The notes under the pieces: generated by a model | Databases searched by the model: none | Told to the model about the DNA's origin: nothing | What the model saw: the letters and a program-made list of their open reading frames with translations, nothing else | Shown here: piece after piece, positions 30,036-38,713 of the stretch | Position numbering within the stretch: position 1 is the first letter of the stretch | How the letters are laid out: each line of letters opens with the position of its first letter | Made by a program: the position numbers and the translations under genes | DNA from: Roseiarcus sp963741405 | Lineage (GTDB): Bacteria > Pseudomonadota > Alphaproteobacteria > Rhizobiales > Beijerinckiaceae | NCBI GenBank assembly: GCA_963741405.1 | Contig: CAVUHX010000024.1 | Coordinates: 1-64,000, forward strand | Direction of reading: 5' to 3' | DNA length: 64,000 nucleotides

Positions 30036-30902
30036 GTGCAGCCGCTGCCCAGCCAGGCCGATCTTCTCGCCCGCATAGCCGAGGCGCTCGAGCGCCTCGC
30101 GCCCCCTGCCCCCTCGAAACCCGATTTCGACGCGGCGGAAGCCTTCGTCTGGCGGGCCGAGCGCGGGACGCTCGCGCCGGTCGCCAAGGTCAACCGGGTC
30201 GACATCATGCTTCTCAAGGGGATCGACAGGGTTCGCGATCTTCTGGTTGAAAATACCGAGCGCTTCGCCCGCAGCCTGCCGGCCAATAACGCGCTCCTTT
30301 GGGGCGCCCGCGGCATGGGCAAGTCGTCGCTGGTCAAGGCGGCGCAGGCCGCGATCAACCGCGAGACGGGCGTGGACGGGCGGCTCAAGCTGGTCGAAAT
30401 TCACCGCGAGGACATCGAGGGCCTGCCGGCGCTGATGATTCTGCTCCGCGAGGAGCCCTATCGCTTCATCGTCTTCTGCGACGACCTCTCGTTCGACGCC
30501 GGCGACACCTCCTACAAATCTCTGAAGGCGGCACTCGAGGGCGGCGTTGAAGGCCGGCCAGCGAACGTCCTCTTCTATGCGACCTCCAACCGCCGCCACC
30601 TCCTGCCGCGCGACATGGTGGAGAACGAGCGGGGAAGCGCCATCAATCCGGGCGAGGCGGTCGAGGAGAAAGTCTCGCTGTCCGACCGCTTCGGCCTCTG
30701 GCTCGGATTCCACCATTGCAACCAGGACGATTATCTCGCCATGGTTCATGCCTACGCCGCACATTTCGGGCTCGACGCACCCGCCGAGGAAATCGAGGCC
30801 CAGGCGCTCGAATGGGCGACGACACGCGGCTCCCGCTCCGGCCGCGCCGCCTGGCAGTTCACGCAGGATCTGGCCGGCCGGCTCGGGAAAGCGCTCGGCT
30901 GA
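30036..30902 (+). CDS. DUF815 family AAA-type ATPase
   Basis: The 288-residue protein matches the DUF815 family. Residues 40-60 read ERGTLAPVAKVNRVDIMLLKG, the Walker A-like loop is GARGMGKSSL, and Walker B lies in FIVFCDDLSFD. The sensor region is LFYATSNRRHLLPR, then LSDRFGLWLGF. The start is GTG at 30036. DUF815 proteins are predicted ATPases of unknown substrate, common in proteobacteria. The gene is convergent with clpA. Confidence 0.9.
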   Translation: MQPLPSQADLLARIAEALERLAPPAPSKPDFDAAEAFVWRAERGTLAPVAKVNRVDIMLLKGIDRVRDLLVENTERFARSLPANNALLWGARGMGKSSLVKAAQAAINRETGVDGRLKLVEIHREDIEGLPALMILLREEPYRFIVFCDDLSFDAGDTSYKSLKAALEGGVEGRPANVLFYATSNRRHLLPRDMVENERGSAINPGEAVEEKVSLSDRFGLWLGFHHCNQDDYLAMVHAYAAHFGLDAPAEEIEAQALEWATTRGSRSGRAAWQFTQDLAGRLGKALG

Positions 30903-31024
30903 GGCTGTTCAGCCCGTCGAGCAGGCCGCATATTTCACCGGCGTCGACGAGGCGTCCCGGCGAGGGCCAAGCCGGCCGCCGGCGACAGGCGCCCGAACTC
31001 TCAGAGAGAGGCCAAGCAAATACG

Positions 31025-33451
31025 TTATGGCGTCTCGGGTTCAGGCGTTTTATCGGTCGGACCCGCCTCACTGGCCGGCTCGGCGCGCTTCCGGGCGCGG
31101 CCGCGGGCCTTCGCGGCGAGAATGAGGTCGCGCTCCATGCGCGGCGCGGCCGGCCCTTCGGGGTAAACGAAGCCGAGCTTCTTCTCCCCCGTTTCGTCGG
31201 CCTTGACCACGACCTTGACGACGCCGCCGTTCTTGAGCCTGCCGAACAGCACTTCGTCGGCGAGCGGCGTCTTGATCTGGGCCTGGATCACCCGCGCCAT
31301 CGGCCTCGCACCCATAGATTCGTCGTAGCCGTTCTTGACCAGCCACCCCCGCGCCTCGTCCGTGAGCTCGATTGTGACGTTGCGGTCGGACAGTTGCGCC
31401 TCAAGCTGCAGGATGAACTTGTCGACGACCCGCGCGATCACTGATTCCGGCAGACGGGCGAATGGCACGATCGCATCGAGACGGTTGCGGAACTCGGGAG
31501 CGAACAGCCGGTCGATCGCCTCCTTGTCGTCCCCGTCGCGGGTCGATTTGTGGAACCCGAACGCAGCCCGCGCCAGATCCTGCGCGCCAGCGTTGGTCGT
31601 CATAATCAGGATCACGTTGCGGAAGTCGATCTGCTTCCCGGAATGATCGGTCAGCTTGCCGTGATCCATGACCTGCAGCAGGATGTTGAACAGGTCCGGA
31701 TGGGCCTTCTCGATCTCGTCGAGCAGCAGCACGCAATGGGGATGTTGGTCGATGGCGTCAGTGAGAAGGCCACCCTGATCGAAGCCGACATAGCCGGGAG
31801 GGGCTCCGATGAGGCGCGATACGGTATGTCGCTCCATATATTCCGACATGTCGAAACGAATCAGCTCGAGGCCGAGGCTGGTTGCGAGCTGCCGGGCCGC
31901 CTCTGTCTTTCCGACGCCGGTCGGGCCAGAGAAAAGATAGCAGCCGATCGGCTTCTCGGGGTCGCGCAGCCCGGCGCGGGCGAGCTTGATCGCCGCGGCG
32001 AGAGCCGAGACCGCCTCGTCTTGGCCGTAGACGGCGCGCTTAAGCGTGCCCTCGAGGTGTTGCAGCACCTCGGTGTCATCTTTCGACACCGACTTCGGCG
32101 GAATGCGGGCCATGGAAGCGATCGTCGCCTCGATCTCCTTTACGCCGATCGTCTTCTTGCGCTTGGTCTCGGGCAGAAGCATCTGCGAAGCGCCGGTTTC
32201 GTCTATCACGTCGATCGCCTTGTCAGGCAGCTTCCGGTCGTGAATGTAGCGTGACGACAGCTCCACCGCGGCCTTGACCGCGTCGCCCGTGTAGCGGAGC
32301 TTGTGAAACTCCTCGAAATAGGGCTTGAGGCCCTTGAGAATCTCGATCGCGTCCGAAACGCTCGGCTCCTTGACGTCGATCTTCTGGAACCGTCGCACGA
32401 GCGCGCGGTCCTTCTCGAAATATTGCCGATATTCCTTGTAAGTTGTTGATCCGATGCATCGCAGTGTGCCCTGAGCGAGCGCAGGTTTGAGCAGGTTCGA
32501 TGCATCCATCGCGCCTCCCGAAGTCGCGCCTGCCCCGATCACCGTATGGATTTCGTCGATAAAGAGTATGGCGTCCTTGTGCTGCTCGATTTCCTTCATG
32601 ACCTGCTTCAGGCGCTCTTCGAAATCGCCGCGATAACGCGTGCCGGCCAGCAGGGCCCCCATGTCCAGGGCGAACACGGTCGCCTCCTCGAGGACCTCGG
32701 GAACGTCGGAGTTGACGATCTTGCGCGCCAGACCCTCCGCGATCGCGGTTTTTCCCACCCCTGGATCACCAACCAGAAGCGGATTGTTTTTCTGGCGACG
32801 GCACAGAACCTGAATTGTGCGCTGCACCTCGGCTTCACGACCGATCAGAGGGTCGATGCGCCCATCTCTGGCCTTCCGGTTGAGATTCACGCAATAAGCA
32901 TCGAGCGCACCTTCCTTTTTCTTGGAATCACCACCGCTCTCCTTGGCATCCTTGGGCGCTTCGGACTCCTCTTCCGACCCGCGGGGCAGGCGAGAGGAAT
33001 CCGAATGGCCGGGTCGTTTTGCGATGCCATGGCTGATGTAGTTCACGGCGTCGTAGCGGGTCATGTCCTGCTCTTGCAGGAAGAAGGCGGCATGCGTTTC
33101 CCGCTCGGCGAAAATGGCGACGAGCACGTTGGCGCCGGTCACTTCCTCTCGCCCGGACGACTGCACGTGGAAGGCGGCCCGTTGCACAACGCGCTGGAAA
33201 CCGTTGGTCGCCTTGGCCTCCTCCTGGCCCTCCACAACCAGATTTTCGAGTTCCGTATCAAGATAATTCACAACCGTCTTGCGCAGTGAGTCGAGATCGA
33301 CGCCACAGGCTCGCATCACTGCGCCGGCGTCTGTATCGTCGATTAGCGCGAGTAGCAGATGCTCGAGAGTAGCGTACTCGTGATGGCGCTCATTCGCCAA
33401 CGCCAGGGCCTTCCTCAGCGTTTTTTCGAGCGTGCGGGAGAAAATCGGCAT
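31025..33451 (-). CDS. clpA: ATP-dependent Clp protease ATP-binding subunit ClpA
   Basis: The 808-residue Hsp100 unfoldase has an N-domain (residues 1-150) that binds ClpS. Two AAA+ modules follow, with Walker A GDPGVGKT and GPTGVGKT, Walker B FIDEIHT and LLDEIEKAH, and the pore loop GTRYRGDFE. An IGL/IGF-type loop for ClpP docking lies in the second module. The charged C-terminal tail (KARGRARKRAEPASEAGP) is longer than in E. coli. I chose the ATG at 33451 because MPIFSRTLE is the canonical start. It lies 8 bp downstream of clpS, with which it forms the N-degron recognition machine; ClpP is not in the window. Confidence 0.98.
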   Translation of the reverse strand: MPIFSRTLEKTLRKALALANERHHEYATLEHLLLALIDDTDAGAVMRACGVDLDSLRKTVVNYLDTELENLVVEGQEEAKATNGFQRVVQRAAFHVQSSGREEVTGANVLVAIFAERETHAAFFLQEQDMTRYDAVNYISHGIAKRPGHSDSSRLPRGSEEESEAPKDAKESGGDSKKKEGALDAYCVNLNRKARDGRIDPLIGREAEVQRTIQVLCRRQKNNPLLVGDPGVGKTAIAEGLARKIVNSDVPEVLEEATVFALDMGALLAGTRYRGDFEERLKQVMKEIEQHKDAILFIDEIHTVIGAGATSGGAMDASNLLKPALAQGTLRCIGSTTYKEYRQYFEKDRALVRRFQKIDVKEPSVSDAIEILKGLKPYFEEFHKLRYTGDAVKAAVELSSRYIHDRKLPDKAIDVIDETGASQMLLPETKRKKTIGVKEIEATIASMARIPPKSVSKDDTEVLQHLEGTLKRAVYGQDEAVSALAAAIKLARAGLRDPEKPIGCYLFSGPTGVGKTEAARQLATSLGLELIRFDMSEYMERHTVSRLIGAPPGYVGFDQGGLLTDAIDQHPHCVLLLDEIEKAHPDLFNILLQVMDHGKLTDHSGKQIDFRNVILIMTTNAGAQDLARAAFGFHKSTRDGDDKEAIDRLFAPEFRNRLDAIVPFARLPESVIARVVDKFILQLEAQLSDRNVTIELTDEARGWLVKNGYDESMGARPMARVIQAQIKTPLADEVLFGRLKNGGVVKVVVKADETGEKKLGFVYPEGPAAPRMERDLILAAKARGRARKRAEPASEAGPTDKTPEPETP

Positions 33452-33459
33452 GGCGCCTC

Positions 33460-33897
33460 TCACTTCTTTTCCATGATGCACTGAAGCGGGTGTTGGTTCT
33501 TTCGAGCGTGGTCCATCACTTGCGAAACTTTGGTTTCTGCGACCTCGTAGCTGTAGACGCCGCACTCCCCAACGCCGTTGTTATGAACCTGGAGCATGAT
33601 TTGCGTCGCTTCCTGCGTGTCCTTGTTGAAGAACGCCTGAAGAACAGAAATCACAAACTCCATCGGCGTATAATCGTCGTTCAACAGCAGGACGCGATAC
33701 ATATTGGGCCGCTTGGTCTGCGTGCGCGTCCTGGTGATGACCGCGGCCCCGTTGCCAGGGGTCTCACTTCCCCGCTTGGGCTCACGCGCCGCGACCGTCC
33801 GCACGGCCACCGCCGCCGCTCCCGGACTAAACCATCGCACCAGACGCGCCATCCCCGCTCTCAGGCGAACGACAAACGGATTTGAGGCGTTAGGCAC
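33460..33897 (-). CDS. clpS: ClpS adaptor (N-degron recognin)
   Basis: The core reads MYRVLLLNDDYTPMEFVISV (about residues 66-85), with the conserved DDYTPMEFV forming the N-end binding pocket, and HNNGVGECGVYSYEVAETK follows. It binds destabilising N-terminal residues (Leu, Phe, Trp, Tyr) and hands the substrate to ClpA. The annotated frame has about 60 residues before the core, more than usual. A later start such as the ATG giving MARLVRWFS (33852) is possible, but the segment shares ITRTRTQTKRP with typical rhizobial ClpS N-tails. Its stop is 8 bp from clpA. Confidence 0.95.
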   Translation of the reverse strand: MPNASNPFVVRLRAGMARLVRWFSPGAAAVAVRTVAAREPKRGSETPGNGAAVITRTRTQTKRPNMYRVLLLNDDYTPMEFVISVLQAFFNKDTQEATQIMLQVHNNGVGECGVYSYEVAETKVSQVMDHARKNQHPLQCIMEKK

Positions 33898-34163
33898 GAA
33901 ATAACCCCGTTCCTTGCCGGTTGGACCTCAACAACTCGATCATCCACGCGAACACGACTATATCTGGGCGTTGGACGTTCTTCTTGCCAGTGAGGCCGAA
34001 GAACGAAGAATTGCCAATTTGCAGGTCACGCGCAAGGGGCGCTTGCCGCCCACCTCTTTTTCAGCCGGGAAAGCGTTCTCAACTTGGCGGTGAGGCCGAC
34101 CGGGAACGGTGCGTCAACTGTCGTTCGTCAGCGGAGTTCCCTTCCCTTTCCCGGCGCCAAAGC

Positions 34164-34195
34164 AAAAAAAAACGGCGACCGTTAGGACGCCGTTT
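34164..34195 (-). terminator. Rho-independent terminator of the phasin gene
   Basis: Read on the minus strand, AAACGGCG ... CGCCGTTT forms a stem with a TCCTAACGGT loop and continues into a run of nine T residues. It lies about 45 bp after the phasin stop. Confidence 0.9.
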
Positions 34196-34237
34196 GGATG
34201 GTGGGTTGCGTCGCGGAGCGCGATTCGACTGGCGGAG

Positions 34238-34579
34238 CTACTTCGCCTGAAGGCTAGCGTAGGCCGAAGTCACTGGCTTGATCGCATCGGAAGCGACTTT
34301 CGCATAAAGCTCGGAGACTTTGCTCGCCTGCGCGACGAACCCTTCGTATGCCTGCTTTACGTATTCGCTCTGGATCTGCATCGCCAACTCGACGGTGCGC
34401 GCCCCAAGAAGCTTCTCGTAAACGGCGGATCCGCTGGTGAACGCCTTCTTAGCATAGTCCGTCAACTCCGCGGCGAGCTCCTGAATGCCCTTCGTCCAAG
34501 TCGTCGACGCGGCGGTCAGCGCTTCAAGCTGCTGCTTTGAGAAATTCTGAAAATCCTCGAAATTCGGTGTCGTACCCAT
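34238..34579 (-). CDS. Phasin family protein
   Basis: The 113-residue, mostly helical protein reads FEDFQNFSKQQLEALTAAST, followed by a phasin_2-like core with YVKQAYEGFVAQASKVSELY. Phasins coat polyhydroxyalkanoate granules in the cytoplasm and control their number and size. The ATG at 34579 is chosen because a GGAAAGG ribosome site lies just upstream and the phasin fold starts there. It has its own strong promoter and terminator, so it is monocistronic. The PHA synthase gene is 11 kb away. Confidence 0.9.
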   Translation of the reverse strand: MGTTPNFEDFQNFSKQQLEALTAASTTWTKGIQELAAELTDYAKKAFTSGSAVYEKLLGARTVELAMQIQSEYVKQAYEGFVAQASKVSELYAKVASDAIKPVTSAYASLQAK

Positions 34580-34645
34580 CTTCCAACCTTTCCGTTGGCC
34601 TCGCATCGGCGTTAGCGGCCAGCGAGGCTCCATGTCGATGTGGGC

Positions 34646-34694
34646 ATTATGTGCGCTGCACAAAAAAAGTCAACAATCTTTTTGCGATGCACAA
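34646..34694 (-). promoter_or_regulatory. Phasin promoter with two direct repeats (candidate PhaR operator)
   Basis: On the minus strand, TTGACT (34668-34673) and CATAAT (34646-34651) are 16 bp apart, close to the sigma70 consensus. The 13-mers TTGTGCAGCGCAC (34651-34663, in the spacer) and TTGTGCATCGCAA (34682-34694, upstream of -35) differ at two positions and start 31 bp apart, about three helical turns. Each holds the dyad TGC-N3-GCA, like the TGC/GCA dyads bound by the PHA repressor PhaR. The assignment to PhaR is inference. Confidence 0.65.
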
Positions 34695-34875
34695 TTGACG
34701 GGTCCCTTCCAACTGCAATGGATGGCTGACCAGGGTCAATATCGTCAGACGCTTATCCGCCATTCAACGAGGACACTCATTTTACGTTAACCCGGCCGTA
34801 ACCCCGTCGTCATAACGTTCAAGTGTGTAAATCGGGCCACTGTCCGACCGTTACCCGCGTAAGTGAGGCGTGTAG

Positions 34876-36570
34876 ATGGCGTTGCGTAAGGTGCAATCGA
34901 AATTTGTTCGCGTTATTCGCCTCACCGCCGGAGTCCTGATCGCCGCATGTGCGCTCACGCTGGCGGGGCCGGCAGAAGCGCATCATTACCGGCATGTCCA
35001 CCGCTACGCGCATGCCACCCATTATCGTCACGTCGCCCAACGCTGGAGCCATTCCAGCCACCACCGGGCGGTTGCCGCTGCTCCCGCATTCTCGGCCATC
35101 GTTGTCGACGCCAACAGCGGACATACGCTTTACAGCGTCGAGGAGGACGGGCTGAGGCATCCCGCGTCCGTCACCAAGGTCATGACGCTCTATCTTCTTT
35201 TCGAGCAACTCGAGAAAGGAGCCCTGAGCCTGCAGACGCGTATTCCGGTGTCAGAGCACGCCGCCGCACAGGAGCCTTCCAAGCTGGGAATCGAGGCCGG
35301 GGAGACAATCAGCGTCGATGACGCAATCAAGGCGGTGGTCACCCGCTCGGCCAATGACGTGGCGGTGGCGATCGCCGAGACGATCGGCCGCGACGAGAGC
35401 ACGTTCGCCGACATGATGACGCGCAAGGCGCATGCGCTGGGGATGTCGAGGACGCTTTATCGCAACGCCTCCGGCCTGCCCAACGACGAACAGGTGACCA
35501 CCGCGCGCGACCTTGCAATTCTCGGGCGCTCCCTTGAGGAGCGCTTCCCACACTATTTCAAGTATTTCTCGACGCGCGAGTTCCAGTACGCTGGCGAGAC
35601 GATTGGCAGTCACAATCACCTCCTCGGGCGCGTTGACGGGGTAGACGGAATCAAGACGGGCTACACCCGCGCTTCGGGCTTCAACCTTCTAACTTCTGTG
35701 CACCGAGACGGTCGCTCGCTGATCGCCGTCGTCATGGGAGGGCGCTCGGCCCGCGGGCGCGACCGAATCATGGAAAACCTTATCGACGACCATATTGCGG
35801 AAGCTTCGACAATCCGCACGGCGACTATGGTGGCAGAAGCCTCGGACGCCGTGGAACAGGCTCAGTCCCCGGCGGAGCCGCAGGCCGCGCCGGCCAGGGC
35901 CCATCCGACTGCCGTCGTCACGGCGAAGGTTCCCGCAAGCGCAACTCCGGTTCGCGCCGCCCAGTCGCCGGTCGCGGAAGGCGACAATTCCGACGAAGAC
36001 GGCGCCCCGGCTTTGCGTGTCGCCGCAGTGGTTCGGCAGCACGTGTCGGCGTCCGCTCCGCTTTCCCTGCGCGCCTTTGACCCCAGTCGCGTCGCCTCGC
36101 TATCGGCAAATCGTTCGCGTCCAGCGGAACGGGCGGCGCCGGACCTACGCGCCGAGAAAACGCCGGCTCAGCGTGGCTGGGTGAAAGGACCGGAAACGGC
36201 CCGGAAGGGTCGGTCAACGGTCCGAGCGAGCGCCCCCACCCCGCCGGCAAAGGCGACAAACGCCAATGAAATGACGCTCGCCGCACGCACGTCGGCCAAG
36301 GTGAACGATCAGGACACCGGAAACCGCAATGGTTGGATGATACAGATCGGGGCCACCGACGACGCCGCCAAGGCCAACGCCCTTCTCGACAAAGCACGGC
36401 AGCGGGGCAGATCGATCCTCGGTTCCGCCAGGCCGGTCACCGAGAAAGTACGCAAGGGCGAGGACACGTTCTACAGGGCCCGCTTCGCCGGTCTCGATTC
36501 GGCTTCGGCGGAAACCGCCTGCCGCTCCCTCAAACGCGACGGCTTTTCCTGTTTCGCCGCCCGGGATTGA
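34876..36570 (+). CDS. D-alanyl-D-alanine carboxypeptidase (S11 family) with C-terminal SPOR domain
   Basis: The protein is 564 residues. It starts with a signal peptide (VIRLTAGVLIAACALTLAGPAEA) and a histidine-rich stretch (HHYRHVHRYAHATHYRH). A penicillin-binding transpeptidase fold follows, with SVTK (nucleophile SxxK), SAN and KTG motifs in the right order and spacing. A disordered Ala/Pro-rich linker (about residues 310-480) leads to a SPOR domain (GWMIQIGATDDAAKANALLD) that binds denuded septal glycan. It trims the terminal D-Ala of peptidoglycan pentapeptides in the periplasm. The histidine cluster after the signal peptide may bind metal. Confidence 0.95.
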   Translation: MALRKVQSKFVRVIRLTAGVLIAACALTLAGPAEAHHYRHVHRYAHATHYRHVAQRWSHSSHHRAVAAAPAFSAIVVDANSGHTLYSVEEDGLRHPASVTKVMTLYLLFEQLEKGALSLQTRIPVSEHAAAQEPSKLGIEAGETISVDDAIKAVVTRSANDVAVAIAETIGRDESTFADMMTRKAHALGMSRTLYRNASGLPNDEQVTTARDLAILGRSLEERFPHYFKYFSTREFQYAGETIGSHNHLLGRVDGVDGIKTGYTRASGFNLLTSVHRDGRSLIAVVMGGRSARGRDRIMENLIDDHIAEASTIRTATMVAEASDAVEQAQSPAEPQAAPARAHPTAVVTAKVPASATPVRAAQSPVAEGDNSDEDGAPALRVAAVVRQHVSASAPLSLRAFDPSRVASLSANRSRPAERAAPDLRAEKTPAQRGWVKGPETARKGRSTVRASAPTPPAKATNANEMTLAARTSAKVNDQDTGNRNGWMIQIGATDDAAKANALLDKARQRGRSILGSARPVTEKVRKGEDTFYRARFAGLDSASAETACRSLKRDGFSCFAARD

Positions 36571-36615
36571 CGAAGGAACCCAAAGCTCCCGTCCTCCATT
36601 TTCTGTTCGGAGCGT

Positions 36616-37335
36616 CTAGCCTTGTCGCTGCATCAGAACATCCTTGGCCTGATTGACCCTCGCGGCAAGAGCGGTCGAGCCGCCATGATCTGGATGAAAT
36701 TTCTTCATCAGGGCGCGATGGGCGCGGATGATGTCCGCCGCGGCCGCACCCTCCGGCAGACCCAGGACTTCCAGCGCATCACGGCGCGACATCGCGCCAA
36801 CGGGGCTTCGCCGCCACGTCTCTCCCTTGTCCTCGTCTGCCTCACGCCAGCCGGCGAACCGGCGGTCGAGATACGCCTCTAGAAGGTTGACCCCGTCCGG
36901 ATCGTCGCGCGCAAGTTCTTCGCGCAGGCCAATAAGTTCCGGCCGGGACAGGGTCTCGACCGTTCTGCCCGCATAGGCGCCGGCCAGAATCGATCCACTC
37001 ATGGCGCCGCTGTCGTGGTCGAGCCGCATTTCGAGCATGGCCGAGCGCGCGGTCGTGACACGTCCAGGGCTCGTGGGCGCGCCTCCCGCCGCTGTCCGAA
37101 ACGACGTCCACGCGGGCCCGAACGTCCGCCAACCCGCGAAGCTCGCCGCCATCCCAGCCAGCGCCGCCGCCATGCCGACGCGGCCCCGCAGGAGCAGAAG
37201 CGCGGCCGCGAGGAGGCCGAGAGCGCCCCCGCCTCGCCTGACCATACGGGCGACCGCGGCGGCGTCCATGCGTGCGAACTGCTTGATCGCGCCCAGGAGA
37301 AGAAACAGCAATATCAGGCCGATAATAAAATTCAT
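36616..37335 (-). CDS. Membrane-anchored J-domain protein
   Basis: The 239-residue protein has an N-terminal membrane region with two or three helices (FIIGLILLFLLLGAIKQF, then ALGLLAAALLLLRGRVG). The C-terminal J-domain starts SRRDALEVLGLPEGA and includes the HPD motif in KKFHPDHGGS. The layout, membrane part first and J-domain last, is like TIM14/DjlA-type co-chaperones that recruit DnaK to the membrane. It neighbours the VWA gene on the same strand (64-bp gap); this pairing is common in Hyphomicrobiales and suggests a shared role. Confidence 0.9.
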   Translation of the reverse strand: MNFIIGLILLFLLLGAIKQFARMDAAAVARMVRRGGGALGLLAAALLLLRGRVGMAAALAGMAASFAGWRTFGPAWTSFRTAAGGAPTSPGRVTTARSAMLEMRLDHDSGAMSGSILAGAYAGRTVETLSRPELIGLREELARDDPDGVNLLEAYLDRRFAGWREADEDKGETWRRSPVGAMSRRDALEVLGLPEGAAAADIIRAHRALMKKFHPDHGGSTALAARVNQAKDVLMQRQG

Positions 37336-37399
37336 TGTTCTTGCGCTTCAGATGACCGGCGGCGGGAGCCGCTCCTTCGCGAGGAAACCTACCCGGATT

Positions 37400-38110
37400 T
37401 CACAATCCCCGCATCTGCGCGAGCAGCAGACGGGCGGCCGGGTCGGCTTCCGCCGCCCGAACGAGCGCCGCATGGCCGCCGGCCGCATAGGCCGCCGCAG
37501 CCCGCAGCAGCGCCTCGAGTCGCGCCGCCGCGCCTGCGTCGAAGGCGCTGTAGGCGCCGCCCGTCAGGCGGGCGATCTCCAAAAAGGCTCGTCGCGCCGA
37601 AGGGTCCAGCCCTTCCTGGAACATGAAGGCCTTGACTCCCTGAAGCGCGAGCTCCCCCGCCAGGCTCGCGAGCTCGTCAGGATTCTCCTCCATCGCGTCG
37701 CCGACGAAGACGAGCGCGGCGACCTTGGCGAGCTTCGCCTCGTTTCGGGTATGAGCGAGGACCCGTCGGATCTGCGTCTCTCCACCACGCACCTCGATGC
37801 GGCTCATGAGCTCGGTGAGCCCCTGCCCACCGGAGACGAATCTCGACGCCCGGCATTCGTTGAGGCCGCGATAATAGACGAGTTGCACGTCTAGGCCCCC
37901 GAGGCTCGCCGCCGTGTCAAACATCTTCGCCTGCAGCACCTGCGCCAGATCCCAGGCGGCCTGGCGGCTCATGGTGGCGTCGAGCGCGAAGATCAGGCGG
38001 CCGCGTCCGCCCGCGCCCGGCGTCGGGACGCGGCGCGCCGCCTCGACGAAGGCCGCGACCGTTTCGCCAGCGTTCCGCCGGGCCACTGGGGCGTCCTTGT
38101 TCCTGTCCAT
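37400..38110 (-). CDS. VWA-like domain protein
   Basis: The 236-residue protein has the metal-ion-dependent adhesion-type fold: LIFALDATMSRQAAWD in place of the strict DxSxS motif, and AALVFVGDAMEEN near residue 145. The family is usually annotated as a VWA domain-containing protein and occurs next to the J-domain gene. The ATG at 38110 gives a start (MDRNKDAPVARRNAGETV) that fits the family; an upstream in-frame ATG exists at 38215. It probably binds partner proteins; there is no signal peptide, so it is cytoplasmic. Confidence 0.85.
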   Translation of the reverse strand: MDRNKDAPVARRNAGETVAAFVEAARRVPTPGAGGRGRLIFALDATMSRQAAWDLAQVLQAKMFDTAASLGGLDVQLVYYRGLNECRASRFVSGGQGLTELMSRIEVRGGETQIRRVLAHTRNEAKLAKVAALVFVGDAMEENPDELASLAGELALQGVKAFMFQEGLDPSARRAFLEIARLTGGAYSAFDAGAAARLEALLRAAAAYAAGGHAALVRAAEADPAARLLLAQMRGL

Positions 38111-38713
38111 CCTCGTCCCCAAAGCATCTCGGGCGTATCCGTCAGATTGGGCCTCAATGGCCCGGAGGCAAGGCGGAGCGGCGATATTCGCCCGCCGCGT
38201 CTCGGGGAACGCCACGCCCGGCGCACTCGCGAAGCGTGCTCCCGTGCGCCCGCTCGGACCCCATCGCTCGAAAACCGCGGTCGTGAAATCAATGAGTTCA
38301 ACGCTTTATGACGCCATTTTTGTTCCCTAAGTCTGCCGAAAATAGCGCTGCGATGCTTTGCTTAAGATTGAATCCGGACCACGAATCTTTATGGCTTCCA
38401 CCATCCGGACCTGCAAGAGAAAGAGACTGGGTGAGCCCACGGCATTCGCCCAGGCGCCGCCAGCCCTTCGCCATAGGGCGTTGCGGCGCCGCTACGACGC
38501 CTGCATTTGGCGCGGCAGGGGCAAAAGTCCGGGCACGCACTCGCACAAGAGATGATGCTGCAAGTGCGAAATTAAGTCAGAAGAATCACTTGCGAGTTCA
38601 CCGGCACGCCAAAATTCGAAAGTCTGCTTTCTCGCCCGGACTTTTGCCCCTCTTACCATTTGGCGCAGCAAGCCTTTGAAATATCGCGACTAGCGCCCGG
38701 GAAAGGCGACCTC
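38111..38713. other. Gene-free region containing a short inverted-repeat element
   Basis: About 600 bp separate the VWA gene from the transglutaminase-like gene. I find no convincing gene; the frames present lack family resemblance. The right half (38517-38651) is an inverted-repeat element listed separately. The left part presumably holds the VWA promoter. Confidence 0.6.
38517..38651. repeat. 135-bp element bounded by perfect 18-bp inverted repeats (MITE-like)
   Basis: AGGGGCAAAAGTCCGGGC at 38517-38534 and its exact reverse complement at 38634-38651 enclose about 100 bp. An internal 7-bp inverted pair, GCAAGTG/CACTTGC, lies near the centre. Both ends lie beside TTTGGCGC words. It has no coding capacity. 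The size and ends suggest a non-autonomous element or a large RNA hairpin. Confidence 0.7.
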
